DNA of 64,000 nt, taken from positions 1,798,001 through 1,862,000 of the forward strand of contig JAULSU010000004.1 in the NCBI GenBank assembly GCA_030512335.1, given 5' to 3'. The first letter of the stretch is position 1, and each line of letters begins with the position of its first letter. This DNA comes from Immersiella caudata. Lineage: Eukaryota; Ascomycota; Sordariomycetes; Sordariales; Lasiosphaeriaceae. The notes beneath the pieces were generated by a model. The model saw only the letters and a list, made by a program, of their open reading frames with translations, was not told the DNA's origin and ran no database searches. The translations under genes were made by a program, and so were the position numbers. Below are positions 10,379 to 20,710 of this stretch, in pieces.

Positions 10379-12793
10379 TCAGCGAAGCATGTATGAGAGG
10401 TCGGGAAGGTTGGCGATAATTTGCATCACCGGGTCGTCGGCCTCAGGCTCGTCGTTCGCAGATGGCAGGACAACAGGCGACGAAATCTCCAGCGGAGTGG
10501 TTGGGCTGAATGTGTGATCCACCGTCCGCTGCTTTGTGGTTGGGGGGACCGAAGGTGCAAGGCCTGAGATGGGGCCTGAAGAAGTAAGTGGGGGCTTGAA
10601 CAGAGCGTTTGACGCGATGGCCGGGGCTGTTGATGCGGGGGCTGATGGCACCGTAAACGCTGGGACGCTACTCTGTTTGAGCGGAGCCTTGGGTGGCGAT
10701 TCGAACACTGAGAAATCTGCAACTGCCCATGGATCTGAAGATGGCGCGGGGAGGGCATCGACGGGTGTGAACGCTGTCGACTCAAGTGGCTTAGCTGGCG
10801 CGGCGGCCGAGGAAGACGACACAGAAAAAGCCGCATCAAGACTCAGAAGAACATCTCCCGCTGGTTTTGTCTCAGCAGGCGAAGACACCATCTCACCCCA
10901 GTCGTCGTCATCGTCTTGGGCAATGGGCTGTTGAGTAGATGTAGTCACAGGGGGCAGAACTGTGGGAACTGGTGGGACTGTAGGCGGCGGGACTGTCGTA
11001 GCTGGCTCCTCGACGGCTTTTGGTTTCTGGGCCAGAGGTGCAACGTGTTGTGGTGGCACCGTGTTCGTCCGTGTTGGCGGTTGGATATCAGGCGACTGCG
11101 CTTTCGGAAACGTTGGTGAGTTGGAGCTCCAGCCAAATGTTGCAACAGGGGGCACAACCACGCTGGATGGTCGATAGGGCGTGCCCGACGTTTTCCGTTG
11201 CGTCTCATGAAGAGAATGAACGGAAGACCCCCTCATGTGTTTCTTGCGTCCAAAGATTGTGTCCAAAGCAACCGGCTCGACCGACGAATCCCATCCGAAC
11301 ATGTTCTTTTGAGTCTTGGAGACACCGCCGCCCAGAGTGACTCGGCCTGCTATAGAGTCCTCTTCCATCCATCGCCGAACAATCTTGATGGTTTCCTCGC
11401 GGACTGTTGATGCTGGCCATGTCACCAGCCTGTAATTCTCGTCGTCTCCTGCGTTATATTTCCGTGACGAGCCCATCCGTGAAACGCGGTACCAAGTCTT
11501 TCGTTCCGAAATCTCAGTGAAGCTGTCCGATATTATGTAGTCCGAAACCTCGTCGCTTATCCCATCGATGTTTTCTTCCGGTTGCTGTTCCAACTTCTCG
11601 AATAGTTTGCCCACTTGATTCAAGTCGATGTCAAATTTGACAGCATCCCGGACAGGACCAGATGGCCTCGGGGAGTCTCGTGTTGACTGTGGCGAGGCTG
11701 TCGCCGTCGAAACCCTTGAACCCGAAGCCTGCTTGGAAGGTTCTGGCGTTCCAGGGCGTTCCGAGGGGTTTGACTGATCAGGGGTGACTGGCGATTCAGG
11801 GTCTGGCATATCCAGTATCTCGTTGTTGCCATCCTCCAAATCCCCAAACTCAGCGTCGACAGCATCGTCGTCCCTGGCGCAGAATGGGCTCCTGCTGCGG
11901 TCTAGTTTTATGACAGGCGGCTCTTCACTTGCCGCTCTAGCAAGGCCATCGAACTTGACAACCAATTCCTGCACCTTTCCCGATGTTTTCCGCATCACCT
12001 GGTGTCGGGTCTTCGCGTCCTCATCGATTGATGTGATTGGTGAGTCCTGACGGTCATCCTCCTGGTCGCTGTCGTCGCCGGAATGTGATGAAAATGGCGA
12101 CTCGTGATGATGGCTGGCTGACTCCTCACTAGGCCGAACATCATCACCATGCGGTGACCCAGCGCGTATGCCGTTTTCCACCGGTGTCGTGCGTTTTCCT
12201 TCATCCTCCACGGACGCCAGTACGCACTTGGCGTCGTTGTTGGTTTCCTCTCTTTGATGTTCGTCCTCCAAGCTCCACTTCGGCTCCTGTCTTTCGATCG
12301 TGTCGCGAACCTCAACGATGGGCGATGGGGGGTTGTCAATGACCAGTCGAGGCGTCGAGATACCGTCAATCGAGGGGGAGAAGTCGGCTGACCACGGATC
12401 GGGCGATGGCTGTCGAAGACTCGGCACGCTGGCGGTTTTCGGGAGGGCAATACTTCCAGGCCACGCAATCGGGGTAGAAACGCCAAAATCGTCGTCTCGA
12501 GCGGGTGTCGACAGCTTCGGGCTCGGCGCCGTCCATCCCCCGCCCCATCCTGATGAATGGGTTGTATCTGGGGCATCGGGGGCAGCCCAGTCCCCAAAGC
12601 CATCGTCCTCATCTGCCCATGGCGACTGTCCCGAGATGGCCGGTATTCTCGGTGAACCCGAGCCCGAAAAGAACGCGCGGGGGGGTGGTTCGAGACCGGA
12701 TCGAGATGACTTCGCTGGCGATGGGGTCTTCGCGTCTTTTTCAGGGTCTGTAGGGTCTGTAGTCGCCCATGGTGAGCCCCACGGATCGTCCAT
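10379..12793 (-). CDS. Large, mostly disordered protein with acidic Trp/Phe motifs
   Basis: A single uninterrupted frame of 804 residues starting MDDPWGSPWATT. Most of it is low-complexity, rich in Ser, Pro, Asp and Glu. One conserved-looking block at about residues 440-560 (KTWYRVSRMGSSRKYN, then RLVTWPASTVREETIKIVRRW and GGVSKTQKNMFGWDSS) is probably the folded part. Scattered short acidic motifs, DEDDGFGDWAAPD near the start, DAEFGDLED in the middle and DDDWGEMVSSP late, resemble the FGxF/WGxM-type peptides by which clathrin-adaptor accessory proteins bind adaptor ear domains; this is my inference and no family is firmly recognised. No signal peptide or membrane segment. The first ATG, giving DPWGSPW, looks like the true start. 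Confidence 0.75.
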   Translation of the reverse strand: MDDPWGSPWATTDPTDPEKDAKTPSPAKSSRSGLEPPPRAFFSGSGSPRIPAISGQSPWADEDDGFGDWAAPDAPDTTHSSGWGGGWTAPSPKLSTPARDDDFGVSTPIAWPGSIALPKTASVPSLRQPSPDPWSADFSPSIDGISTPRLVIDNPPSPIVEVRDTIERQEPKWSLEDEHQREETNNDAKCVLASVEDEGKRTTPVENGIRAGSPHGDDVRPSEESASHHHESPFSSHSGDDSDQEDDRQDSPITSIDEDAKTRHQVMRKTSGKVQELVVKFDGLARAASEEPPVIKLDRSRSPFCARDDDAVDAEFGDLEDGNNEILDMPDPESPVTPDQSNPSERPGTPEPSKQASGSRVSTATASPQSTRDSPRPSGPVRDAVKFDIDLNQVGKLFEKLEQQPEENIDGISDEVSDYIISDSFTEISERKTWYRVSRMGSSRKYNAGDDENYRLVTWPASTVREETIKIVRRWMEEDSIAGRVTLGGGVSKTQKNMFGWDSSVEPVALDTIFGRKKHMRGSSVHSLHETQRKTSGTPYRPSSVVVPPVATFGWSSNSPTFPKAQSPDIQPPTRTNTVPPQHVAPLAQKPKAVEEPATTVPPPTVPPVPTVLPPVTTSTQQPIAQDDDDDWGEMVSSPAETKPAGDVLLSLDAAFSVSSSSAAAPAKPLESTAFTPVDALPAPSSDPWAVADFSVFESPPKAPLKQSSVPAFTVPSAPASTAPAIASNALFKPPLTSSGPISGLAPSVPPTTKQRTVDHTFSPTTPLEISSPVVLPSANDEPEADDPVMQIIANLPDLSYMLR

Positions 12794-13747
12794 TGCGTAT
12801 AGCGATAACTTTCATGTTGCGCCTGCGTGTCGCTTGCGTGTTATGCGCAACGAAGCATGTCGCCCCTCGGCGCGGAACACGCCAATCGTGTATGCGGATG
12901 GCCCGGAAGATTGGTTGGGGGGGCGCAGGAAGCGGTGCAACGGTGGGCTTGCGGGGGGATCGTTAGACGGGTTCCCGACGGTCGCTCGTCAGCTGCGATG
13001 ACAGTTGGATGGAGCTTTTGATGATGGAACGAACGGGTGCAGCGCGTGGCATCTCCTTGAGATTGCATGCTGGTCGCTGGTTGGCTGGATTTTTCCAGAG
13101 CTTGGACTCGCGCGAACCCGGCGCCCCTGCCGCACGATCGCCCACGTCCAGACCCACATTCGGTTCCCTGTCGAGCCTGTTCTTGAGCCGCATCCGTCAT
13201 CGAACTTCTTTGTTTCAGCCAGTAATCCGCTGAGTGACAGGACGTTGCCAGATGCTCTATACCGCCTGTCCACCGACCTAGGTAATACTCGCTGTTCCAT
13301 ACAGTCTTGACAGAATTACCTCTGCGCCCTGTTGTTTGCACTCGCAACGAAGGAGTGTGGGGTCCGAGCTTCTCCAAATCGACCAGGGTGGGCCCTCAGA
13401 GTCGAGCTTGACGTTTAGATCTCTGTCGTGATGATGCACTCCCGGCTTCCTACGTGAAACTCCCGGATTATTGGCTTGGTAAGGATATCTCAAAGGGACT
13501 GAGTTTGGGTTCTAGCCCGATGGTGCAATTCATGCGCAGCCCCAGAGCCTCGCGCGATTCTCTAGTCTCCACATGCTGATAAAGCACGCCGATAGAGGCC
13601 CGTGGAGGGGCATTCCGTCCCCAAATCCAGTGACAAATTCGCCTTCAGCAGCCCGCCACGAAATGGTGCCTCTTCACAAGTTCCTGACGTCTGTCCAAAC
13701 GTTCCGCATAACAACCAAGCTCAGTGGATAGTCTGATTATTGCAATC
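12794..13747. other. Divergent promoter region, no gene
   Basis: Lies between the starts of two divergently transcribed genes (disordered protein, minus; Cfd1, plus). Overlapping GC-rich open frames on both strands lack motifs. Presumed to hold both promoters. Confidence 0.5.
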
Positions 13748-14733
13748 ATGTCGCTCTCCAAGGTGAAGCATATCGTCTTGGTAAGTGCACGCTGTTGCCC
13801 CTCTTAACCCCGCCATCGGGTATCGTCATTCTTGACTGACCCTCGCAGGTTCTCTCAGGGAAGGGCGGCGTAGGCAAATCGTCCGTGACCACCCAGCTCG
13901 CCCTGTCGCTCTCGCTTGCAGGCCATTCAGTTGGCGTTCTCGATGTCGATCTTACAGGCCCCTCAATCCCGCGCATGTTTGCGATCGAAGATGCCAAAGT
14001 CACCCAGGCGCCGGGAGGTTGGCTACCCATCATTGTCCACGAAGCCGATCCGTCTGCCGGCATCGGCTCTCTCCGGGTCATGAGCCTCGGATTCCTCCTT
14101 CCGCGCCGCGGCGACGCTGTAGTTTGGCGAGGACCGAAGAAGACAGCAATGGTGCGGCAGTTTTTGTCCGACGTCTTCTGGGATGAGCTCGACTACCTCC
14201 TAATTGACACCCCTCCCGGAACGAGTGACGAGCACATCTCTTTGGCGGAAACGCTGTTGCAAAAGGCACGACTCGACCAGCTCGCCGGTGCCGTAGTTGT
14301 GACGACACCGCAAGCCGTCGCAACAGCAGACGTGCGCAAGGAGCTCAACTTTTGCGCCAAGACCGGAATACGAGTACTGGGCGTCGTGGAAAACATGTGC
14401 GGGTTCGTGTGCCCAAACTGCAGCGAGTGCACAAACATTTTCATGAGTGGCGGGGGCGAGGTCATGGCAAGCGACTTCGGCGTGAGATTCCTCGGGCGCG
14501 TTCCGATCGATCCACAGTTTCTGGTCCTGATTGAGACTGGGAAGCGACCGAGATACCCCAAAGGCACGGCAGTGAACGGCCAAGACATCTCGACGCCATC
14601 TCAGGAGCAAAATGGGGTTGACGAGACCAAAGATGCTGCGCTGCTAGTCCACAAATACCCGGCTTGCTCGCTTGCACCCATATTCAAGACCATCACCGCA
14701 GATGTGATATCCGCGGTGCAGGTCATCGCTTGA
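13748..14733 (+). CDS. cfd1: Cytosolic Fe-S cluster assembly ATPase Cfd1 (NUBP2)
   Basis: Exon 1 is 13748-13780 (MSLSKVKHIVL), exon 2 is 13849-14733; the 68-base intron has GTAAGT and CGCAG and keeps phase 0. The protein is 305 residues, normal for the family. It shows the deviant Walker A of MRP/NUBP ATPases (LSGKGGVGKSS, about residues 13-23), the DTPPGTSDEH block, and the bridging Cys pair in ENMCGFVCPNCSECTN. Cfd1 forms a complex with Nbp35 in the cytosol and serves as the scaffold that assembles 4Fe-4S clusters for cytosolic and nuclear proteins. It lacks the N-terminal ferredoxin-like Cys motif of Nbp35, which is what separates the two. An insert of about 30 residues near the C-terminus (QDISTPSQEQNGVDETKD) is lineage-specific. 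Confidence 0.95.
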
Positions 14734-15474
14734 GAGTAATGCCGCAGGTTGTGACAGTTGGTTGCAGGACGCCGAGGGAGGAACACACGGAGAGCAAGAC
14801 GCCAGACAACGTAGCGTCGATCCAACCCTCGCAAGCGACCACCACAGCTCGTCCTCTGTGCATCCCATCCGGGCCATGTGATTAAGCTTCGTCCGCTGCG
14901 GGGTGACAGGAGTGTTCGGTCAATAGAACATGCCCTTCCGGCTGGAGCTCAGAGCTTCCAGGCTCGGCGGTATTTTGGTGAGAGCGCACACGCAGCACAT
15001 TCTGCAGCTCTTTGAAGAAGCAGCATGACGCGCCTAATACAAAAACTAGCCCAAGATACACAACACTCTGCAGGTACAGATCAGAGCGAAACATGGGTTT
15101 GTCAGATTTCGGGGGGTTTCGGCGACAAGAGCCTCCAAAGCCCAATCCTCAAACCCGTTTGTTAGGGCTGCCAAGGGTGCAGGGTGCAGGACCTAACAGC
15201 GGAGTTTCCCGGTTCAGGCCCACCCAACCAGCATGTGCTCCACCCGCCGCACCGCATCCCACCTTGCGATCAACACAAAATTTAAAATCTCTCACCAGCC
15301 CGGATCTTAAGCTTCTCTTGCCCAGTAACAATTCGGTCGCAGCCACGGATATTCTCTGAACGACCGACGCACTTACGACGACTTTTGCTCTGTCTTAGCG
15401 CGCGAAGCTTCGGCCGAAGACACTTGCCCCAGACCGACGCGACCCAAGAATCCAAACCAGGCGCGGACAAGGAC

Positions 15475-15492
15475 ATGTGCAGAACTTCCTGA
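15475..15492 (+). promoter_or_regulatory. Upstream ORF 1 in the AdoMetDC leader
   Basis: A six-codon reading frame, Met-Cys-Arg-Thr-Ser-stop, about 480 bases before the main start. It is one of only two ATGs in the region 15360-15953. Whether it is inside the transcript is inferred. Confidence 0.35.
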
Positions 15493-15537
15493 GAACGCGG
15501 CCGCCCAATTGCCCCGCCCAGACAGTCCCGCTGGTCC

Positions 15538-15585
15538 ATGAGCGCCGCTGAGCTGTTGCGATTTCTATCCAAACCAGCCAAGTAG
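15538..15585 (+). promoter_or_regulatory. Upstream ORF 2 in the AdoMetDC leader
   Basis: A 15-codon frame, MSAAELLRFLSKPAK then TAG. After it no ATG occurs until the main start at 15954, an ATG-free run of 368 bases typical of a long 5' leader. AdoMetDC mRNAs of animals and plants carry small upstream ORFs that repress translation when polyamines are high; by analogy this could do the same. Confidence 0.4.
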
Positions 15586-15953
15586 GTCGCTGCGATCCGT
15601 CCAGCGCGGGATTTTGCTAACTTTGCCGCGATAGACCCAGATAACCCCTCCATTTGCCCCGCAATCCCATCCTGACGCCAATCGCCATCACGGCCTCCTC
15701 GACGATACTGCCCAAAATTACGTTCACGAAGCTCTTCGGCCTCCCTATCCGCGCTCGACCCCCCTAACGTCGGCTTGCCAGACGTCCCGACTACCAACCC
15801 GATACTGTTGCTGGCGTAGCCAGCAGTCAGCCAAGCCACACAATCCTGTGGGCCTACTCTCTCAAGCGAACACCGCCAGTTCGTTTGAGCGGCAGCTAGT
15901 GTCCCGCGGACGCTCTATTCCAATAGACTGCATATACCCGCAACCGCTTCGAG

Positions 15954-17471
15954 ATGGTCAACCTCGGGGTCCCCAGCAACTATACGTTTTCGCCCTCTGA
16001 GGGAACACCGTACCTCACCATCAACCATGAGGTAGCGGCCGACCTAGACTCGACGAATGCGTTCGAAGGCCCGGAGAAGTTGCTAGAGGTCTGGTTCGCG
16101 CCCAGCCCCAAGGCTCTTCCGCCGGGCGTCAAGGAAAATGGCCTGAAAGCGGTCGACCCGACTGTGTGGGAGGGGATGCTGGACCATGTGAACTGCAAGG
16201 TCCTCTCTATCGTCAACTCTGAGCATGTCGATGCGTACTTGCTCTCCGAGTCGAGCATGTTCGTGTTTCCCCACAAGCTCATCCTCAAGACGTGCGGAAC
16301 AACGACCCTGCTCCTCGGTTTGCACCGCCTCCTGCGCATCGCTGCTGTGGATGCCGGGTTCCCCTTCCACAACGCCAAGTCGGTCGATGATATCCGCGCG
16401 GCCGCCACCCCACACCGCGTCTTCTACAGCCGGAAGAACTTCCTCTTCCCCGACAAGCAGCGCGGCCCCCACAGGAGCTGGAAGGAGGAGGTCAAATACC
16501 TAGACGACATGTTCGACAACGGAAATGCGTACATGGTGGGCAGGATGAATGGCGACCATTGGTACCTATACATCACATCCCCTAACTCCGCTCTGACTCC
16601 GCCACAAACTCCTATCTCGAGCACCGCCGGCAGTCCCAGTCGCCTCGCCAAGATCCCCACGGGCGTCATCCCACCCTTTAGCGCGCCCGAGGAGAACAAC
16701 GACGAGACACTAGAGATCCTCATGACGGATTTGGATCCGGAACTGGCTAAGCAGTTCTACCTGGAGCAGGCCAGTGCGCTGGCCAGTGAGAGGGCAGCTG
16801 CGGACGCGAAGTCCGATGCAGCCCCAGGAGAGGCGGACTCCACTTTCGACGTCTTTGAGAACTGTGGGGAATTCGAAAACAAGGGAGAATCCGCCGCACC
16901 CGCCGATGGCCTAACCACCGAGGGGCACGCGCTGGGCACTGTTGTCTCGGACACGTGCGGCCTCTCGGACGTGTACCCAAAGTCAATTTTCCCCGATGCG
17001 CGCATCGACGCCTACCTTTTCTCGCCGTGCGGCTTTTCTGCCAATGGTGTGGTTCCAGCGCCTCCCACGGCGGATTCTAGTGCCGCTAAGGCTACGCACT
17101 ACTTCACCGTGCATGTCACGCCGGAGCCCAACTGCTCCTTCGCGTCGTTCGAGACGAACGTTCCTGGCGGCCAGAAGGGGCGTGACACGTCCGACGTGGT
17201 CGAGCAGGTGGTCAACATCTTCCGACCAGGCCACTTCAGCGTGACGCTGTTCGAAGCCAAGGGGCAGGTCACCAACCATGCTGCAGCGGGCGAAGACGAC
17301 CGCCGACGCAGCTGGGGCAAGGCGGTCAGCCAGAGCATGGAGCGCATCAAAGGATATCGGCGCATTGATCGTATCGTGCATGACTTTGAGGACTACGATC
17401 TGGTCTTCCGCTTTTACGAACGCGACGGGTGGGTTGGAGACGCGGGTGCCAGAGTTGGAGAGGAGTATTAA
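15954..17471 (+). CDS. spe2: S-adenosylmethionine decarboxylase proenzyme
   Basis: A single exon of 505 residues. The enzyme decarboxylates S-adenosylmethionine to supply aminopropyl groups for spermidine and spermine synthesis. The self-cleavage site is plain: YLLSESSMFVF, with cleavage expected between Glu99 and Ser100, Ser100 becoming the pyruvoyl cofactor. Downstream, KTCGTTTLL supplies the catalytic Cys, and FYSRKNFLFP, GRMNGDHWYLYI and PNCSFASFETN (second half) are further family blocks. Two low-complexity inserts (about residues 205-240 and 270-320, rich in Ala, Glu, Ser) make it longer than animal enzymes, as is common in ascomycetes. The long ATG-poor leader with two short upstream ORFs suggests translational control by polyamines. 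Confidence 0.95.
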   Translation: MVNLGVPSNYTFSPSEGTPYLTINHEVAADLDSTNAFEGPEKLLEVWFAPSPKALPPGVKENGLKAVDPTVWEGMLDHVNCKVLSIVNSEHVDAYLLSESSMFVFPHKLILKTCGTTTLLLGLHRLLRIAAVDAGFPFHNAKSVDDIRAAATPHRVFYSRKNFLFPDKQRGPHRSWKEEVKYLDDMFDNGNAYMVGRMNGDHWYLYITSPNSALTPPQTPISSTAGSPSRLAKIPTGVIPPFSAPEENNDETLEILMTDLDPELAKQFYLEQASALASERAAADAKSDAAPGEADSTFDVFENCGEFENKGESAAPADGLTTEGHALGTVVSDTCGLSDVYPKSIFPDARIDAYLFSPCGFSANGVVPAPPTADSSAAKATHYFTVHVTPEPNCSFASFETNVPGGQKGRDTSDVVEQVVNIFRPGHFSVTLFEAKGQVTNHAAAGEDDRRRSWGKAVSQSMERIKGYRRIDRIVHDFEDYDLVFRFYERDGWVGDAGARVGEEY

Positions 17472-18005
17472 ACTCCTGGGTATGCCCTGACTCCCAAGAA
17501 ACTGGCGGGACGGTGCGACATGATCCTGCGCCACGCCATCTATGTTTGCCAGCATTTATCTTGCATTTTGGGTGCTATCCGGGAGCTCATGAACATAGAT
17601 TAGGAAATGCATCTGGCATGGAATTTTCCTTTCCAAAATGTCTTCCTGTCACAAGGTGTCAGTCATTCGCTTATTCCCCAGCAACGCGAGCCCCCTTTCG
17701 GATCGCACATTCCACGCCTCAGCTACAGCACTTCCCAGCCTAGCATTACTGGCTCGGCGTGGATTTTCGATGGCTGGTAAGCTCGCAGCCACCCCAATGC
17801 CACAAAGAATTGAAGATGTGAATGAGACCGAGCTCCCTCGCGGCACACCACCAACCCCTTTTCTACTTCGTATAAGACTACTGGTGCCCCATGATCCGCT
17901 CCACCACGTTTGAGTTTCTCATCTCCCATCCCGAGATCTCTCGTCCTCTTGTACTCATTCGCTTGTTGACATTACTGATCGCTTGCCCCTATTCCCGGTC
18001 CCATC
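17472..18005. other. Intergenic stretch
   Basis: 3' flank of AdoMetDC and promoter of the next membrane-protein gene. No coding sequence recognised. Confidence 0.45.
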
Positions 18006-18849
18006 ATGATCGTCCGACTCCTCCAAAGAGTCTTTCGAGAGTACACCTTCGAGGACTATGAGACTTACTGGAACGACCACTACAAGAGATGGATGTTGCT
18101 TAGCCTCACTTGTCTCTCCACAGCAGCTGCCCTGGGCGGAATCAGCTCGGGGTTCTTCTACGCTGACGACAAGATCGGGCGTATCCCATACCAGTCCCCC
18201 GCACAATGCTTCATATTCACGGCGGTATGTACTCTTTTTTTTCCCCCAGCCAACGATCTACTCTGACAGACATCCAGTCATCAGCATCCGCCTTCTGCGC
18301 AGCAATCCACCTCCTCGCAGCCCGCCAAAAAGACCGCAAAATGTTTCTGGTGTATGACCTGCAATGCTGCGGCGACCAGACCTGGCTCGAAGGCAAACAC
18401 CTGCAGCAGCGCTTCCCGCATTTCTTCCACGCCTGGCTGGTCATCTTGCAATGCTACGCCTTTTGCACATGGAGCATAGGGCTCGTCTTGTCATGCAAGG
18501 TGTGGGCACAGTCGGTGCACTCTATGAGCACCCGCTGGCGAGGTACGTCATGGCGAATATTGTGGCGGGGTGTTTGGGTTGGGGGTTTACGGTTGCGCAT
18601 TTTGTGTCGATTGTGGTGTCTAAGAGGCCGTATAGTTTGCCGGCATGGAAGAAGAGGCCGAGGGAGGAGTTGGATGGTGAGTCGGATGATGGGAAGGAGA
18701 AAGGGGTGAAGGTGCAGAGGTGGTGGCCAGTGACGTGGGGTGCGGAGGATGGGAATTATTGTACGATTCAGGAGAGTGGAGGGGGGTGTGAGTATGTGAG
18801 GAGGCAGGTGTTGGATAAGGCGTACGGGGAGATTAAGAAGCTGAAGTAG
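18006..18849 (+). CDS. Fungal four-helix membrane protein with an apparent one-base frame break
   Basis: Exon 1 18006-18224 and exon 2 from 18278 are joined over a 53-base intron (GTATGT to CCAG) in phase 0. Four hydrophobic helices can be seen: WMLLSLTCLSTAAALGGISS, AQCFIFTASSASAFCAAIHLL, WLVILQCYAFCTWSIGLVL and YVMANIVAGCLGWGFTVAHF. The third helix is read in the exon 2 frame, the fourth in the next frame. The switch must happen at about 18491-18500 (tcatgcaaggtgtg), where one missing G would restore a continuous protein (SCK then GVGTVGALYEHPL). No intron fits there. This is a homopolymer-type site, so an assembly error is as likely as a true mutation. The tail after helix 4 is charged and probably cytosolic. 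About 263 residues if intact. Function unknown. Confidence 0.6.
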
Positions 18850-20710
18850 TTGCAGGAGGAGGAGTGAGGGTGAAAGGGGAGGGGAGGTGCGGTTTGGATA
18901 GGGGTTTGTTGGGGCTGAGATGCTGCAAAGGTTGGTCAAAATGAACTTTGAGATGGCGCTGGTAGTTGTTGGTGGTGTAGTTACACGGCCGCGGGACAAT
19001 GATGCATGTATACCTTCACCTGTTCCACTTTGATCGCGAAATGGTCTGCCGATGGTTCACCACTTGCGGTGAGACCTCGGAATGTGATCCGCATTCGAGA
19101 CAGGCAGTTGTCAATCCGCGCCTTCTCTGCAAGCCTTCCCAAAGCATTTTTAATGCCTGCCTGAAGTCTCACTCATGACTCTGGACACTGAGAAGGAGCT
19201 CTTGGTCGTCCGCTCTACTGGTTTTGACGTGGAGGTTATTGACGCCCAGATTCCCACCTCGAATCATCCAACATCGCCAGTTTACGCATCAATAATGAGC
19301 AACCAGGCCTCTCCCGTTGACCCCCTCGAACGCCGCTTATCTTCCCTTCCTCCACTATCTCTGGTTCGTGAAGGCCCGAGAGCTTGTCTCTCAGAGTCTT
19401 GTCCCTATTCGGCAACTTCTGACCACCGCCCAAAGCGATGGCGACGGTAGTTTTGCCGATGCGCTTTACCTGTGGGTGAAAGATGAAATCACCACGTCAG
19501 AATTGGAAAAACCAACTTTGATGGGAGACTTTCTTTCGCAGGTGGAAGCGCTAAATTTAGTCTCCCCGTCCGTTGTTCTCGACAGTATCCGGCATAATGC
19601 CGCGCGATTCGACGACACCGTTGGCTTTAGAGGGTTGCCAAAGAAGCTGATACTGCGGTTTTCAACCGTGTCCTTCCTGATTATCACCATCTACTCACTT
19701 GCTCGGCAGTGTGAGGAGTAAGCCTGCCGTCTCGTCCCGGATCCAACTCCCGCCCGCGACCACGAATCCAAGGAAATCGCCGACGCAGACCAAACATCTC
19801 CTGGATCCGATTGCTCGATCATCAATATCCAACTGGCGGGACCGACGTTTCACTAGGGATGTTTTAACGCCGAGACCACTCGCAGCATGGAGCAATTATC
19901 CTGGGGCCTCGGGGAGCCGGATATCACTCCTCTCGCAGAAAGCTTTCACGATTGTCCTGTCTACAGTACGGAAATCCTTCGAATTGGGTGGTCCAACCCG
20001 CCACCGGACACGAAGCACGATAAAGACTGAAAAGACAAGCTTCGCACTCAACTGGTTGTTGACTTTGACAAGAGACGGGGCACTTTTCCAACGCACTACA
20101 GCCCGTTGTGCATTCTCTAGCGAATCTTTCGGGACGCCGTTTTCAAGCCCCGTTCATTTGCAGCTCCCGGATCGGCTTTGGAGGTGTTCTCATCGCCAGT
20201 GCTAGCGCTTCCGAACTCAGCGACATGCAACCACGATCATATCGGTTTTGCTCTGGCACAGTACAGCCCGCGTCCGGCAAGCCTCATGATTCGGAAGCAC
20301 TACTTGTTCGACATGCCTCCCTCGGAACTCCACGGGCCCTTCCCATTGAGGAGATGGTCTACTTTCCTGAGGATAACGAGAAATGCTGGTCCTCAAAAGC
20401 CGGTGAGACGGAGACGTTGACGCCTCACATCATAAGCTCGACATGTTACCCGGTTAGTGTGGGCGCTCAGGTATGGGGTTCTGACTGGTCTGCACACGGC
20501 GCCAGCGCCCTGTTAGATGCGAAGAAGGTCTACTGCATTTCATTGGTGCAGTCGTCTGGTCACCTAAACGACATGGCGGAAGCAGCCACGCCTGAGGGCT
20601 CTCTGCCATTGACGACGCCGTTTGGATTGGAAAGGATTGTCGAGGTTTCATCAGGCACTCCGTCGCCCGTTTTGTCGGCTGCTTCGGGAGAGTCGACCGG
20701 TTTAGAGTGA
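18850..20710. other. Possibly decayed coding block, plus strand
   Basis: Several plus-strand stretches look protein-like but do not connect: 19317-19721 (DALYLWVKDEITTSELEKPT, LDSIRHNAARFDDTVGFRGL) and a frame from ATG 19888 that reads LSWGLGEPDITPLAESFHD, then continues through a TGA and a TAG with LRTQLVVDFDKRRGTFPTHY and a long open run to about 20370; the frame 20108-20710 is also open. I recognise no family. One reading is an old gene broken by stops and frame changes; another is chance. The first 170 bases are the 3' flank of the membrane-protein gene. Confidence 0.25.

Larger units (their letters stand above)
14734..15953. other. Intergenic region and probable long 5' leader of AdoMetDC
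   Basis: The first part holds the Cfd1 3' flank. From about 15360 to the AdoMetDC start ATG triplets are rare, with two short upstream ORFs annotated separately. A minus-strand open frame at 15282-15839 has no protein-like features. Confidence 0.45.

Noticed and set aside
11995..12612. Second minus-strand frame of 205 codons inside the disordered-protein gene
   Set aside because: Shadow frame of a long low-complexity gene; Arg/Pro/His-rich with no motif.
15282..15839. Minus-strand open frame opposite the AdoMetDC leader
   Set aside because: No motifs, no splice support, and it lies within a region better explained as leader or promoter.
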